Below, piece by piece: positions 8,488-18,443 of a DNA stretch of 64,000 nt. The stretch's first letter is position 1, and each line of letters opens with the position of its first letter. The position numbers were made by a program, and so were the translations under genes. The notes below the pieces were generated by a model, which saw only the letters and a list, made by a program, of their open reading frames with translations, did no database searches and was not told the DNA's origin. The stretch spans positions 3,156,001 through 3,220,000 of the forward strand of contig NZ_LT703001.1 in NCBI RefSeq assembly GCF_900149705.1, given 5' to 3'. The DNA is from Sphingorhabdus sp. Alg231-15 (GTDB lineage Bacteria; Pseudomonadota; Alphaproteobacteria; Sphingomonadales; Sphingomonadaceae).

Positions 8488-9702
8488 TCAACCAGCCGAA
8501 GCGCGCTTCAATTCGATCGGCTTTGGATTTGGTTTGGGCATCGCCTCTTCCTGACGCCGTTCCTCGGCATTTTCGACACGATCTCGGCCGCTCGACTTGG
8601 CTTGGTAAAGTGCGGCATCAGCGCGGGCAAACAACTGCTCATAGGTCTCCCCATCGCGCGCTGTGGCCACGCCAAAACTCGCAGTCAGGCGGATATCATC
8701 GTTCAGACTGGCATGTTCGAGACGTGCGAAGCCTTGCCTGATCCGCTCGGCTAACCGTTTAGCCGGGTCATTTGGGCAATTCCAGACCGCGATACAGAAT
8801 TCCTCTCCGCCGATCCGGCCTGCCGCGTCGGAACCGCGGACCATCTGATCGATAAGTTCGCCGAAGCTTGAGATCGCTTGGTCGCCCGCCTGGTGTCCCC
8901 AAATATCATTTACCTGTTTGAAGTGGTCGATATCGGCGACCACCAGGCTCAGGGGACGACCCTCCGTTTGCGCACGTGGGAGAAGGTTTCGCATTGATTG
9001 CTCAAACGCGCCTCGATTGAGCAGCCCCGTCAATGCATCACGCTCACTGCTTTCGCGCAGGGCATTAGTCCATTCGGCGATCGTCGCGCCGATCAAAACC
9101 ATCGCTGTTGTTACACCTTTCACCCCGAGTACGAGCCCGATCAAAGAGTAGTAGATCGACTCCCGATAGATCTCCGCTGGGATCGACTTCTCGAACAGCA
9201 GGGTCAATGTTGGCCTGACGAGGAAATCGGCGGCCTGAAATGCAATGATCGCGATGATCGCGACATCGATCACTGAGCGCCGCCGTGCGGTGAGGAGCGT
9301 AGTCACCCCCATGGCGAACATGACCCCATAGCCCATATTGACGACGACCAGTCTCGGGCCGACATCATTGGAAAAGCTAACTGTCAGTCCCAGTGCCAAT
9401 GCGCTGATGAGGTAAACAACCGCGAAGCTTCCCAGATGAAGTCGTTGCCCAGCGCGCTCGCAGACCGATGCCAACAGCATGATAGAACCAAGAGTGTAGA
9501 AAACCTGCGTCGCATGAAAGAGGTAGAACGCATTGGCCGGCAGGAAGTGGGTGATAAGAAATCCCACTGCGGACAGGGCATAGGCAATACCAAAGCCGAA
9601 CACGTGACGCTTCATGCGCCCCACCCGCCACAACACCACAAATGTCACCGCAAAAAACAGCGCCATGAGCGGTGTCACCAGTCCAAGAATTTGTGTTTGC
9701 AT
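8488..9702 (-). CDS. Membrane-bound diguanylate cyclase (GGDEF)
   Basis: The protein makes the second messenger cyclic di-GMP from two GTP. Residues 5-205 hold about seven hydrophobic segments, a MASE-like membrane sensor of unknown ligand. The GGDEF domain starts near RDALTGLLNRGAF (221-233) and includes the active-site loop GGEEF at 298-302, so it should be catalytically competent. An inhibitory-site motif R289-G-S-D292 stands exactly five residues before it, which predicts product feedback inhibition. There is no EAL domain. The gene is single and lies between two copies of a hairpin repeat. Confidence 0.92.
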   Translation of the reverse strand: MQTQILGLVTPLMALFFAVTFVVLWRVGRMKRHVFGFGIAYALSAVGFLITHFLPANAFYLFHATQVFYTLGSIMLLASVCERAGQRLHLGSFAVVYLISALALGLTVSFSNDVGPRLVVVNMGYGVMFAMGVTTLLTARRRSVIDVAIIAIIAFQAADFLVRPTLTLLFEKSIPAEIYRESIYYSLIGLVLGVKGVTTAMVLIGATIAEWTNALRESSERDALTGLLNRGAFEQSMRNLLPRAQTEGRPLSLVVADIDHFKQVNDIWGHQAGDQAISSFGELIDQMVRGSDAAGRIGGEEFCIAVWNCPNDPAKRLAERIRQGFARLEHASLNDDIRLTASFGVATARDGETYEQLFARADAALYQAKSSGRDRVENAEERRQEEAMPKPNPKPIELKRASAG

Positions 9703-9808
9703 CTAACCCCAGCGTTCCTGATTCAGCTGGTTAGGCCAATATGATTAAGAGCGTCTTAAGGAATCGCATTCCACCCTGTACCAGTCACATCAGAAACTGC
9801 CTGCTATA

Positions 9809-9832
9809 GTCCGCTTTCGGGATGAAGCGGAC
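9809..9832 (+). repeat. Short hairpin repeat, copy C
   Basis: GTCCGCTT, loop TCGGGATG and AAGCGGAC form a perfect 8-bp stem with the same arm sequence as copy A at 7645. It lies in the gap between the divergently oriented side of the cyclase gene and the methyltransferase 3' end. Confidence 0.6.
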
Positions 9833-9926
9833 GTAAGGACCAGTACCAGAAATTTCGGTGATTGCTGCCACAGGGATTTGGCTTCACAATCTTTGAAAGG
9901 TTATGCGGTTGCCCCAATCCGGCTCG

Positions 9927-10664
9927 TTACGACCAATCCGCAACAACCAAGCGATAGCCGATATCCAGACTCTTCTCCCGCATCAGATCCCCGTAGCGTG
10001 CTTCCCAGGCACCCGAGGCCAGATCGTCTTCCAGTTGTTTCAATGCGCCAGAGATGTCATCCAGCTTGGCAAATGTCGATATCGCTGATCGCACGTCCGG
10101 GTTGAGATAAGCGTCTGGTCGTCGCCAGTAGGCGCCGAGGAAGCCGTCAGTGCAATCATGAGGGACTGGGACCGCCGCTACATTTGTTTCTCCGAGGATC
10201 GCCTGGAATGCATTCATTTTTGGCATGATCGGCTGGTCGAGTGCGATGATCTCCGGGATATAGTCGGCTAACCAGAAATAGTCGGCCGCCGGGTCGAAGG
10301 TCAGAATGGCTACCCGGTCTCTGGCGACGCGCCGCATCTCGCGCAGTCCGGCATTCAGATCGCTCCAATGGTGAACCGTGAGGACGGCCATGGCTGCGTC
10401 AAACTGTCGATCCGCAAAGGGCAGGTTTTCGGCAGCCCCCTGATGTGCTGTTGCTGATCCTGGAGGGCGCTGCTGAATCATTTCGGCAGAGGGCTCCAGC
10501 GCTGTGACATTGCGATCTGTCGGTTCGTATGACCCGGTGCCCGCCCCGATATTCAAGACCGAATGCGCATCACCCAGCGCTTCATGGATTGCACGGGCAA
10601 TTCGCGGGTCTGGCTGGCGGCGCTGCGCATAGCCAACGCCAATTTTGTCATAGAGCGGTTTCAT
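9927..10664 (-). CDS. Class I SAM-dependent methyltransferase (UbiE/Methyltransf_11 type)
   Basis: The 245-residue protein has the Rossmann SAM-binding motif I as VLNIGAGTGSYEP (residues 37-49), an acidic motif-II position in ALEPSAEM, and AMAVLTVHHW at the post-II position. This is the general small-molecule methyltransferase fold; the substrate cannot be told. It is encoded alone. The gap to the RND operon (10665-10963) is shared, and both genes point away from it. Confidence 0.85.
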   Translation of the reverse strand: MKPLYDKIGVGYAQRRQPDPRIARAIHEALGDAHSVLNIGAGTGSYEPTDRNVTALEPSAEMIQQRPPGSATAHQGAAENLPFADRQFDAAMAVLTVHHWSDLNAGLREMRRVARDRVAILTFDPAADYFWLADYIPEIIALDQPIMPKMNAFQAILGETNVAAVPVPHDCTDGFLGAYWRRPDAYLNPDVRSAISTFAKLDDISGALKQLEDDLASGAWEARYGDLMREKSLDIGYRLVVADWS

Positions 10665-10808
10665 GGGAATAGTTTAGACTGGGAATTGCGATTGCGCCAG
10701 TTATCCTGCGCTCCCGATCGCCGAACTACCCTGCTCACGGTACCGCGGGACTGGATTGGAGGGCGGTTTTCGAGCGTGCAATATAATGTTGAAATCCAAT
10801 GCCGTTAA

Positions 10809-10902
10809 TCGAAATCACCATAGTTTTGGTCGAAATCGCCTGAGCAAGTTTCGTTTGTTACGATAATCCGAAAGCAGAAGTCGTCGGAGGGATATTGACG
10901 AC
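10809..10902 (+). promoter_or_regulatory. Repeat-rich control region before the RND efflux operon
   Basis: TCGAAATC occurs at 10809-10816 and 10830-10837, 21 bases apart (two helical turns), as expected for tandem sites of one regulator. GTCGTC at 10880-10885 and GACGAC at 10897-10902 form an inverted repeat. These lie in the 298-base gap between the methyltransferase and the efflux permease. The repeats are seen directly; a regulatory role is inferred. Confidence 0.4.
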
Positions 10903-10963
10903 GGGAGGGTGCTTGCATGCGGAAGCCGAACAAAAAATCAGATTTTTGCATTGGTGATTGGTC

Positions 10964-13900
10964 ATGAACCTCACCAATATTGCACTGAAATATCCGGCGG
11001 CTATTGCTGCGGCCCTGGCGTTGATCACCCTGATCGGAATCGTGTCGGCGTTCAGCACACCGATCCAGCTATTCCCCAATATTGAACGCCCCAGTCTGAC
11101 TGTCCAGGCGGGTTGGCGTGCCGCCAGCCCCAAGGAAATCGAGTCCGAGATCACCATTCCGATCGAGGATGAACTGCGCGGCCTACCGGGGCTCACTCGC
11201 GTCCAGTCCTGGTCCAATAATGGCAACGTCTGGCTCAATCTCGAATTTGCACTCGGTACGAATATGGACAAGGCCTTTGCTCAGGTGTCCAGCCGTGTCC
11301 AGCGTGTCCGCAACTGGCCGCTTGATGCTGACCGGCCTTCGGTCGGGGGTGCCAATGGTGATCAAGGTGAATCACTAATCTATCTGTTTCTTCAGGCTTT
11401 GCCGGACAGCAATCTCGATTCTGAAGCGCTCGCTACCTTTGCCCGCGATACTATTGCGCCAGAACTGGAGTCGATCGAAGGGGTGCAGGGTGTCAGCGTC
11501 GAGGCGCCAACCGGAGAGCGGATATTACGCATCCGGTTCGATCCATGGCGACTGGCCCAGCTGAACCTCACCATAGAACAGCTTTCAGCTGCTGTAGGGC
11601 GTTTTCAGGATGTCGGAGGCGGTACAGTAGATGTCGGCCGACGCGGTTACGCACTGCGTTTCGAAGGCAATTTTTCAGCTGAGCAGATTGGCGATCTGAC
11701 CGTTGCTCAACGTGGGTCGACCGTGATCCGGATGCGTGATGTCGCCGACATCAATGTCGGTCCCGACAAGGCTTTTGGCGTCACCTATCAGAATGGCAAT
11801 CCAGCCATCGGCATGCGCGTCGTCCGTCAGCCGGGCAGCAACACGCTTGATGCTATTGATGGCGTGCTATCGACTATCGACACGTTCAACGAGAATGAAC
11901 TGCAACGCATGGGTGCCAGGATCGAGAAAAGCTTCGATCCGTCGGTCTTTATCAAACGCGCTTTGTCGTTTCTGAGCGGCAATCTGCTGCTGGGAACTTT
12001 GCTGGCCGTTGGTCTGTTATGGCTTTTCGTTCGGCGCTGGCGTGCGACGTTCATTATTGCGGCCACTGTGCCGGTTTGCTTGCTGGCAACGCTCGCGGTG
12101 ATCGGCATGACCGGTCGGACGATCAACGTGATCTCGCTCGCCGGGCTGGCCTTTGCTACCGGTATGGTTCTCGATGCGGCTATCGTTGTGATGGAAAATT
12201 TCGTGCGGCTGCGCAATCACGGGCGGTCGCCGGGCGAAGCCGCTTTGGAAGCCGTGTCTCAAGTCTGGCCCGCTCTATTTGCGTCGACCGCGACCACTGT
12301 CGCGATTTTCATCCCGATCATGTTTATCGAGGATGTCGAGGGCCAGCTATTCGCTGACCTTGCCTTGACCATCGCGATTTCCGTCGTCGCCAGCTTGATT
12401 GTCGCGGTCACGCTTCTGCCTGCAGCAGCACGGCATTATGGCGAGCTGGATATGGAGGACAATGAAAGCCGCTGGGATGGTTATGCTGATCGTATATTCG
12501 CTTTGATCGACAGCAACAAGAAACGGAAAATCTGGATACCGTCTCTCATCCTTGCGCCTTTGGTGATCTCCTATTTTCTCTGGCCGCAAACGGACTATCT
12601 GCCGGACGTGAAGCGTGATGCTGTCGATGCTTGGGTCGGCCTTCCATCCGGCGCAACATTGGAATCGGCGCGAACCGAAATTGCTGAAGAGGTGGTCGAG
12701 CGGCTTGATCCCTATCTGACGGGCGAAAAGCAGCCCGAGCTGCTTAACTATTATCTGTTCGTCAATCCATGGGGCATCAACACCGGTATCCGGATCAAGG
12801 ACCAGTCCCGTATCGATGAGATGACGGGTATTGTGAATGGCGAGATCTTGGCTGGCTTCCCGGATGTACAAGCTTTTGCACAGCAAGGCAGCCTGTTCGG
12901 CAATTTTGGCGGCGGTGGCTCGATTGAACTCTATCTGCAGTCCGAAAATGACGAGGACTTGCGGGAGGCTGCGCTGGTCGCAACAGATGCAATTCAGGCC
13001 GCCTTGCCTGGCGGTATGGTCCGGCCCAATCCCGATCCGAATGTAGTTGTGCCGGAACTTCGTCTGACACCCAATGATCGCCGCATTGCGGAATTGGGCA
13101 TGACCCGGGATCAGGTTGGGCGTGCTGTCCGGGCTCTGGGCGATGGCCTGTATCTGGGTGAGTATGTCTCCGACGGAGAACGGATGCGAGTTATCATGCG
13201 CGGTTCGGAAGCGTCAGACCCGGAAGCGATTGAAAGCGCACCGCTGGTCACACCCAATGCCGGCACGGTACCGATGGGCGAGGTGGCAACCTTGCTGCGC
13301 GGTGTCGGCCCGACACAGATTAGCCATGTGGACGGGCGTAAAACGGTGACGTTAAACATCAACCCGCCGCCAGGCATGGCGCTTGGCGAAGCATTGGAGG
13401 TTATCCGGACGACTGCAGAACCGGCCATCCGCGATGCGCTCCAGACTAGCGGAACCCTGCGTTATGGCGGCGACGCCGATGCGCTTGTCAAAGCAATCAC
13501 ATCGCTCAGCACCAACTTCATTCTGGCAGCAGCATTGTTGTTCGTCATCATGGCCTCGGTATTCCGGTCTGCCCGCGATGCCGCGCTGGTTATCATCGCC
13601 CTGCCGCTGGCCACTGTGGGCGGGGTTATCGCCATCCAGATAGTGAACCTGTTCAAACCGACGCCGCTCGATTTGCTCGGAATGATCGGGTTTGTGATCC
13701 TGCTTGGTATCGTCGTGAACAACGCCATTCTTCTTATGGCGCAGGCACGCGAGAGCGAGAGAGAGGGCATGAACCGGGAAGAGGCGGCCCGCACCGCGCT
13801 GCGTCTGCGGCTGAGACCTATTTTGATGACGACTGGTACGTCGGTCATGGGCATGCTTCCACTGGCGCTGGTGCCCGGACCGGGCAGCGCAATCTATCGC

Positions 13901-14095
13901 GGTCTGGCTGTTATTATCGTTGGCGGGGTGTTGGTATCGACGATCTTCACCTTGGTCTTATTGCCCGCTCTCATCCAATTGGGATCGGCCAGAAAAGACA
14001 AGCCGACCAAGCCTGATAGCCCAGACAAACCTGAAAAATCCCCCGACCCCGAACCCGGTTTTGGCGGTGGACTATTGCCGGAGCCTGCTGAATGA
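10964..14095 (+). CDS. RND efflux permease (AcrB/MexF family)
   Basis: This is the proton-driven inner-membrane pump of a tripartite exporter. The 1043 residues are full length, with the typical N-terminal helix (MNLTNIALKYPAAIAAAL), a pair of large periplasmic loops and two six-helix bundles (about residues 330-530 and 845-1020). Conserved phrases include GMVLDAAIVVMEN in helix 4, with the proton-relay aspartate, and NNAILLMAQ in the second half. The C-terminal tail is unusually rich in Lys, Pro and Asp (KPTKPDSPDKPEKSPDPEP). I prefer ATG 10964 to a TTG six bases earlier. The adaptor gene overlaps its stop by four bases, so the three genes are translationally coupled. Substrate unknown. Confidence 0.95.
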   Translation: MNLTNIALKYPAAIAAALALITLIGIVSAFSTPIQLFPNIERPSLTVQAGWRAASPKEIESEITIPIEDELRGLPGLTRVQSWSNNGNVWLNLEFALGTNMDKAFAQVSSRVQRVRNWPLDADRPSVGGANGDQGESLIYLFLQALPDSNLDSEALATFARDTIAPELESIEGVQGVSVEAPTGERILRIRFDPWRLAQLNLTIEQLSAAVGRFQDVGGGTVDVGRRGYALRFEGNFSAEQIGDLTVAQRGSTVIRMRDVADINVGPDKAFGVTYQNGNPAIGMRVVRQPGSNTLDAIDGVLSTIDTFNENELQRMGARIEKSFDPSVFIKRALSFLSGNLLLGTLLAVGLLWLFVRRWRATFIIAATVPVCLLATLAVIGMTGRTINVISLAGLAFATGMVLDAAIVVMENFVRLRNHGRSPGEAALEAVSQVWPALFASTATTVAIFIPIMFIEDVEGQLFADLALTIAISVVASLIVAVTLLPAAARHYGELDMEDNESRWDGYADRIFALIDSNKKRKIWIPSLILAPLVISYFLWPQTDYLPDVKRDAVDAWVGLPSGATLESARTEIAEEVVERLDPYLTGEKQPELLNYYLFVNPWGINTGIRIKDQSRIDEMTGIVNGEILAGFPDVQAFAQQGSLFGNFGGGGSIELYLQSENDEDLREAALVATDAIQAALPGGMVRPNPDPNVVVPELRLTPNDRRIAELGMTRDQVGRAVRALGDGLYLGEYVSDGERMRVIMRGSEASDPEAIESAPLVTPNAGTVPMGEVATLLRGVGPTQISHVDGRKTVTLNINPPPGMALGEALEVIRTTAEPAIRDALQTSGTLRYGGDADALVKAITSLSTNFILAAALLFVIMASVFRSARDAALVIIALPLATVGGVIAIQIVNLFKPTPLDLLGMIGFVILLGIVVNNAILLMAQARESEREGMNREEAARTALRLRLRPILMTTGTSVMGMLPLALVPGPGSAIYRGLAVIIVGGVLVSTIFTLVLLPALIQLGSARKDKPTKPDSPDKPEKSPDPEPGFGGGLLPEPAE

Positions 14096-15246
14096 GTTTT
14101 GCATTGCCTGATATGATCCGAACCAATATTCGCTGGATCGCGATTGGCGGAACAGTGCTTGTCATTGCGCTCGTCTATTATCTGTTTTTCGCCTCCAATG
14201 CGGCGGAAGGACAGGGTGGGCCGGGCCAAGGCGGGCCGCCGCCTGCGATTGTCACGCTCGCCAAGATCGAGAAGCTGGCGCTCACTCCGAATTTCACCGC
14301 TCCCGGCGATATTGTCGCCAATCGGGACTCTGTTGTCGCCGCCGAAGTGGCAGGGCGCATCCAATCGACATTGAATATCGGAGCACGGGTCAGCCGCGGC
14401 ACGGTTATCGCTGTAATCGATGATCGAACCATCCGTCTGGCCAGAGATCAGGCCCGCGCAGAAGTGGCGCGCCTGCAATCGGACTTGACCTATCAAAACC
14501 GGCTGGTGGGCAGATTGCAGCAATTGCTGAAAGAAGAAGCCGAGTCAGAAGCCTCTCTCGACGAAGCTATCTCTGCACGTGACCAGACCCGTGCGCGTCT
14601 TGCCGCAGCAAAGGTGGCGTTGGAAACTGCACAGGTTGATCTGGCCCGGACCCGCATCCGGGCACCCTTTGCTGGGCAAATGGTCGAACGCCGGATTGAG
14701 GTTGGTGAATATGCGACACCCGGACGGGAAATTGGCCGGATCGTGGGACGTGAAGGCTCTGAAGCCCGCGTTCGCGTGCCGATTGCGGTGGCCGGTTCGC
14801 TGTCGACAGGGCAAGAGGTCACAATCTTGGCCAATGGTGAGGAACGCTCCTCTCGTGTGCGCACGGTAATCGAGACGGGTGACGAGGTCAGTCGCACCGT
14901 TGAAGTCCGTGCGCCGATGGGAAGCCATAACCTGAAAATGGGCAGCGCGATTTCGATCACTGTGCCCACCGGAATTGAGCGCGATGTCCTTACCGCGCCG
15001 CGCGATGCGTTGGTACTGAGGGACAGCGGGATTTTCGTCTATGTAGTCAGTACCAAGGACAAAACGGCAAAACGTGTCGATGTGCAGGTTGGTGAGCCCG
15101 CTGGCGACCGCGTCGCCATTTCCGGAAAAATAGCGGCCGGTGACATGATCGTGGTTCGCGGTGGAGAGCGGCTGCGCGATGGTCAAAATGTAACTTGGGA
15201 CGATGGCAAGAAACCTGATGCCGAGCCACAGCAGTCCGCAGGATGA
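14092..15246 (+). CDS. RND efflux periplasmic adaptor (MFP/HlyD family)
   Basis: The 384-residue adaptor bridges the RND pump and the outer-membrane channel. It has one N-terminal membrane anchor (residues 18-37), a Gly/Pro/Gln-rich linker, the lipoyl half-motifs (VAAEVAGRIQST and IRAPFAGQMVERRIEVGEY) flanking a coiled-coil hairpin (about 125-190, ending in ALETAQVDLARTRI), and a beta-barrel domain after residue 220. It overlaps the permease and the next gene by ATGA at both ends, which fixes it as the middle gene of the operon. Confidence 0.93.
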   Translation: MSFALPDMIRTNIRWIAIGGTVLVIALVYYLFFASNAAEGQGGPGQGGPPPAIVTLAKIEKLALTPNFTAPGDIVANRDSVVAAEVAGRIQSTLNIGARVSRGTVIAVIDDRTIRLARDQARAEVARLQSDLTYQNRLVGRLQQLLKEEAESEASLDEAISARDQTRARLAAAKVALETAQVDLARTRIRAPFAGQMVERRIEVGEYATPGREIGRIVGREGSEARVRVPIAVAGSLSTGQEVTILANGEERSSRVRTVIETGDEVSRTVEVRAPMGSHNLKMGSAISITVPTGIERDVLTAPRDALVLRDSGIFVYVVSTKDKTAKRVDVQVGEPAGDRVAISGKIAAGDMIVVRGGERLRDGQNVTWDDGKKPDAEPQQSAG

Positions 15247-16634
15247 GCGTGGTGAACTTGCGTGTATTTCCGTTATTCTGTCTGATCGCCTTATCGGCCT
15301 GCGCGATCCGTGGCGGCCCGGACCTTGACCTTGCCACTGTGCCCACGGCGCCTGATGGTTGGGCATCACGCCCCGATCTGCCGCTGACCAATGCTGTTGC
15401 CGAGCAGCCCAGTGCTATCACAAACGGTTGGCTTAATGAATTTGGTGACGAAGATCTGCGCGATGCAGTGAATGAAGCATTTGCCAATAATCGCAATTTG
15501 CAGTCTGTGCTGGCGCAGCTGCGCGCCTCCCGAGCCGCGAGGCGGGTGGCCCGTGCAGATCTGCTTCCAAGGGTCGATCTATCCGGAACGGCGACGGATG
15601 CCGAAAATGCCGCTACGGTCTATGATGGTTCTCTGGAGGCGAGCTGGGAAGTGGATATCTGGGGCCGCAATCTTGCCCTCGCTCGCGCGGGCAATGCAGA
15701 TGCGAGAGCCGCGGCCGCAGATTTTGCCGCTGCCCGCCAGGCGCTAGCCGCCGCCGTTGCCCAGGCCTGGTATGACCGCAGTGCTGCTCGCATCTCTTTT
15801 GATCTGGCAACCAGCGACCTCGAGCGGCGCAAGGACACATTGCGGATTACCAACGCCCGCTTCCGTGCTGGCTTGGGTTCTCGGCTTGATGTCCGATTGG
15901 CGCAGGTTGCCGTTTCCAATAGCGAAGACCGTTTGGAAACCGCGTTACGGACCTCAACCAATGCGGCACGGGCGCTGGAGGTTCTGACCGGACGCTATCC
16001 ATCCGGCGAGGCGGCAGGTGCCAATGATCTTGTTATGCCTAAGCCTCTGCCCGGTATCACCGCACCGGTGTCTGTTCTGGCTGGCCGGCCGGATTTGATC
16101 GCTGCCGAAGCGCGGGTCGATGCCGCCGGTCTGCGCGCTGTCGATGCCCGGCATGCCATGTTCCCGCAACTCACCCTGCGCTTTGATGCCACTACCCGGA
16201 GCGGCAGTTTTGGGGATCTGTTTGATCCCGGGACCTATATCAACGCGATTTCGGCGGGCCTGTTGCAGCCATTGTTCAGAGGCGGCGCACTGCTTGCCGA
16301 AGCCGATCGCCAGGGTGAGCTCGCAAGATCGGCACTGTTTGACTATGCGCAATCCACCTTGACGGCCTTTCAGGAAGTGGAGGATCGTCTCGACGCGGAA
16401 GCGACCTTGGAAAGGCAGGTTTCTTCGACCAACACGGCTGCTGAAGAGGCGCGTGCTGCCGTTGGTCTGACCCGCAGCCGCTATATCAATGGCCGCTCGA
16501 CTATCTTTGATCTGATTGACGCGCAAACGACCGCCATTGCTTCGGAAACCCGGGCGATAGAGACCCGCCGTGCGCAAATTGAAAACCGGATCAATCTTCA
16601 TCTGGCGCTGGGCGATGAACCGTTAGAGCGATAA
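15243..16634 (+). CDS. Outer-membrane efflux lipoprotein (NodT/OprM family)
   Basis: The protein completes the tripartite pump as its outer-membrane channel. A lipoprotein signal ends in LSAC at about residue 20. The 463 residues contain the two TolC-type repeats; YDGSLEASWEVDIWGRN, RADLLPRVDLSG and the second-half phrase LLQPLFRGGALLAEADRQ are family hallmarks. It starts inside the adaptor's stop codon (ATGA). The operon is permease-adaptor-channel, with no regulator gene attached. It converges on the SulP gene 32 bases later. Confidence 0.93.
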   Translation: MSVVNLRVFPLFCLIALSACAIRGGPDLDLATVPTAPDGWASRPDLPLTNAVAEQPSAITNGWLNEFGDEDLRDAVNEAFANNRNLQSVLAQLRASRAARRVARADLLPRVDLSGTATDAENAATVYDGSLEASWEVDIWGRNLALARAGNADARAAAADFAAARQALAAAVAQAWYDRSAARISFDLATSDLERRKDTLRITNARFRAGLGSRLDVRLAQVAVSNSEDRLETALRTSTNAARALEVLTGRYPSGEAAGANDLVMPKPLPGITAPVSVLAGRPDLIAAEARVDAAGLRAVDARHAMFPQLTLRFDATTRSGSFGDLFDPGTYINAISAGLLQPLFRGGALLAEADRQGELARSALFDYAQSTLTAFQEVEDRLDAEATLERQVSSTNTAAEEARAAVGLTRSRYINGRSTIFDLIDAQTTAIASETRAIETRRAQIENRINLHLALGDEPLER

Positions 16635-16666
16635 TATCCAGGTCGGATAATTGGGGGTATCGTCAG

Positions 16667-18436
16667 TCATATCAAACCCCGTTCTTTCCATAAATCTTTG
16701 TTGTTTTCGGCCTCTTCGTGGTGATTGCTGGCCTCGATCAGTTTAGTGTACGCCGTGTTTTGCGACAGGAAGACTTTTCCGGATAGCTCGTCAAGAAAAT
16801 GGGATCTTTTCAGACGGTCCATAACCGGTCCCTTCACCTCAGAAAAATGCAAGCGGATATCGGCATCATCAAGCCTGTGATTGACCGCTTCGATACTCTC
16901 CAGCGCAGAGGCATCAATCGCGTTCACAGCCGAACACATCAGGATCACGTGGCGGACATCTTTATGGTCTGCGACCTGTTCCAGGATAAATTCCTCCAGC
17001 CATCGGGCGTTGAGATAGGTCAGGCTTTCATCGATCCGGATCGTCAAAATGCGCGGATCGGTAAAGACCTGATGGCGGTCAATATTTCGGAAATGTTCCG
17101 TTTCCGGTACGCGCCCGACAATCGCCGCGTGGGGCCGCGAACTGCGCCACAAAAATAGCGCAAGGCTAAGTGCAACGCCCGCAATAACGCCCGGTTCAAC
17201 GCCAGCGAGAAGAGTAATGCCAATGGTCGCGGCCATCGCGGCAAAATCGGTCTTGGAATAGAGCCAGATGGTGCGCGGGGTTTTCAGATCAACCAGGCTG
17301 AGCACCGCGACAATGATGGTTGCGGCGAGGGTTGCGATCGGCAGCGAAGCCAGAAATGGTGTGAGAAACAGCGCGGCGACAGCGATACCGATAGCAGTAA
17401 AAGCACCGGCGGCTGGCGTTTCAGCGCCGGCATCAAAATTGACCACGGATCGCGCAAACCCACCGGTGACAGGATAGCCACCGGAAAATGCTGCGGACAA
17501 ATTGGCTGCGCCTAAACCGACCAGCTCCTGATCCGGGTCGATACGCTGGCGCCGTTTTGCAGCAAGTGTTTGCCCGACCGAAACCGATTCAACAAAGCCG
17601 ATTATGCTGAGCAGCAACGCCGGAAGGGCGAGTTTCTGCCATAGCTCGAAATCGACCAGCGGCACGGAGAAGGGCGGCAGGCTCTGTGGAATATCACCAA
17701 CCACTTGTACGCCTTTGGCCTCCAGGCCCAGAGCAATAGTAGCAATTGTCGACACCGCCACGGCGGCGATCGGGCCGGTTTTGGCCGTCAGTTCGGCTGC
17801 CCGTGCTTTTAAACCGAGACGCATGAGAAGCGGCTTCAATCCTTTTCGCACCCAGAACAGAAACGCGGTGGCTAGAACGCCAATGACAAGTGTCGGAAAA
17901 TTTACTGTGCCAATCGCCGAGTAAAGGCTTGTTACCAACTCTGGCATGGCAGCGCCGCTGGCTTTGATGCCAAGAATGGACTTTAACTGGCTGGTTGCGA
18001 TGATGATACCGCTTGCGGTTATGAACCCTGATACCACCGGATGCGATAGCAGATTGGCGAGAAAACCAAGCTTGAATATTCCCATCAGCAACAGGAATAG
18101 GCCCGACAGTAACGCCAGCACCAGAGCGGCTGCGATAAATTGGGCGCTTCCTGGCGGCGCGATGGTACTCGCGGCGGTCAATGTCATGAGCGATACAACT
18201 GCCACCGGACCTACCGCCAATGTTCGGCTGGTGCCAAATATGGCGTAGGCAATCAGCGGCATGATCGATGCATAAAGCCCGATCTGAGCGGGCAGCCCTG
18301 CGAGCATGGCATAAGCCAGACTTTGGGGAATCAGCATGATCGTAACAATTATGGCAGCAACCCCGTCGTTGGTCAGGGTGGTCCTGTTATAGGCTTGTCC
18401 CCATTCGAGGATCGGGAAATATCTTGAGAATTTCAT
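16667..18436 (-). CDS. SulP family anion transporter with STAS domain
   Basis: The 589-residue protein has about 12-14 membrane helices starting with the family signature (AAIIVTIMLIPQSLAYAMLAGLPAQIGLYAS, around residues 27-57) and a C-terminal cytoplasmic STAS domain from about residue 440 (ILTIRIDESLTYLNARWLEEFI...VILMCSAVNAIDASALESIE). SulP proteins move sulfate, bicarbonate or other oxyanions. As the last gene of a sulfide-oxidation operon, 7 bases after the SQR stop, it may handle the sulfite, thiosulfate or sulfate formed; that is inference from position. Confidence 0.92.
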   Translation of the reverse strand: MKFSRYFPILEWGQAYNRTTLTNDGVAAIIVTIMLIPQSLAYAMLAGLPAQIGLYASIMPLIAYAIFGTSRTLAVGPVAVVSLMTLTAASTIAPPGSAQFIAAALVLALLSGLFLLLMGIFKLGFLANLLSHPVVSGFITASGIIIATSQLKSILGIKASGAAMPELVTSLYSAIGTVNFPTLVIGVLATAFLFWVRKGLKPLLMRLGLKARAAELTAKTGPIAAVAVSTIATIALGLEAKGVQVVGDIPQSLPPFSVPLVDFELWQKLALPALLLSIIGFVESVSVGQTLAAKRRQRIDPDQELVGLGAANLSAAFSGGYPVTGGFARSVVNFDAGAETPAAGAFTAIGIAVAALFLTPFLASLPIATLAATIIVAVLSLVDLKTPRTIWLYSKTDFAAMAATIGITLLAGVEPGVIAGVALSLALFLWRSSRPHAAIVGRVPETEHFRNIDRHQVFTDPRILTIRIDESLTYLNARWLEEFILEQVADHKDVRHVILMCSAVNAIDASALESIEAVNHRLDDADIRLHFSEVKGPVMDRLKRSHFLDELSGKVFLSQNTAYTKLIEASNHHEEAENNKDLWKERGLI

Positions 18437-18443
18437 CCGCGCG

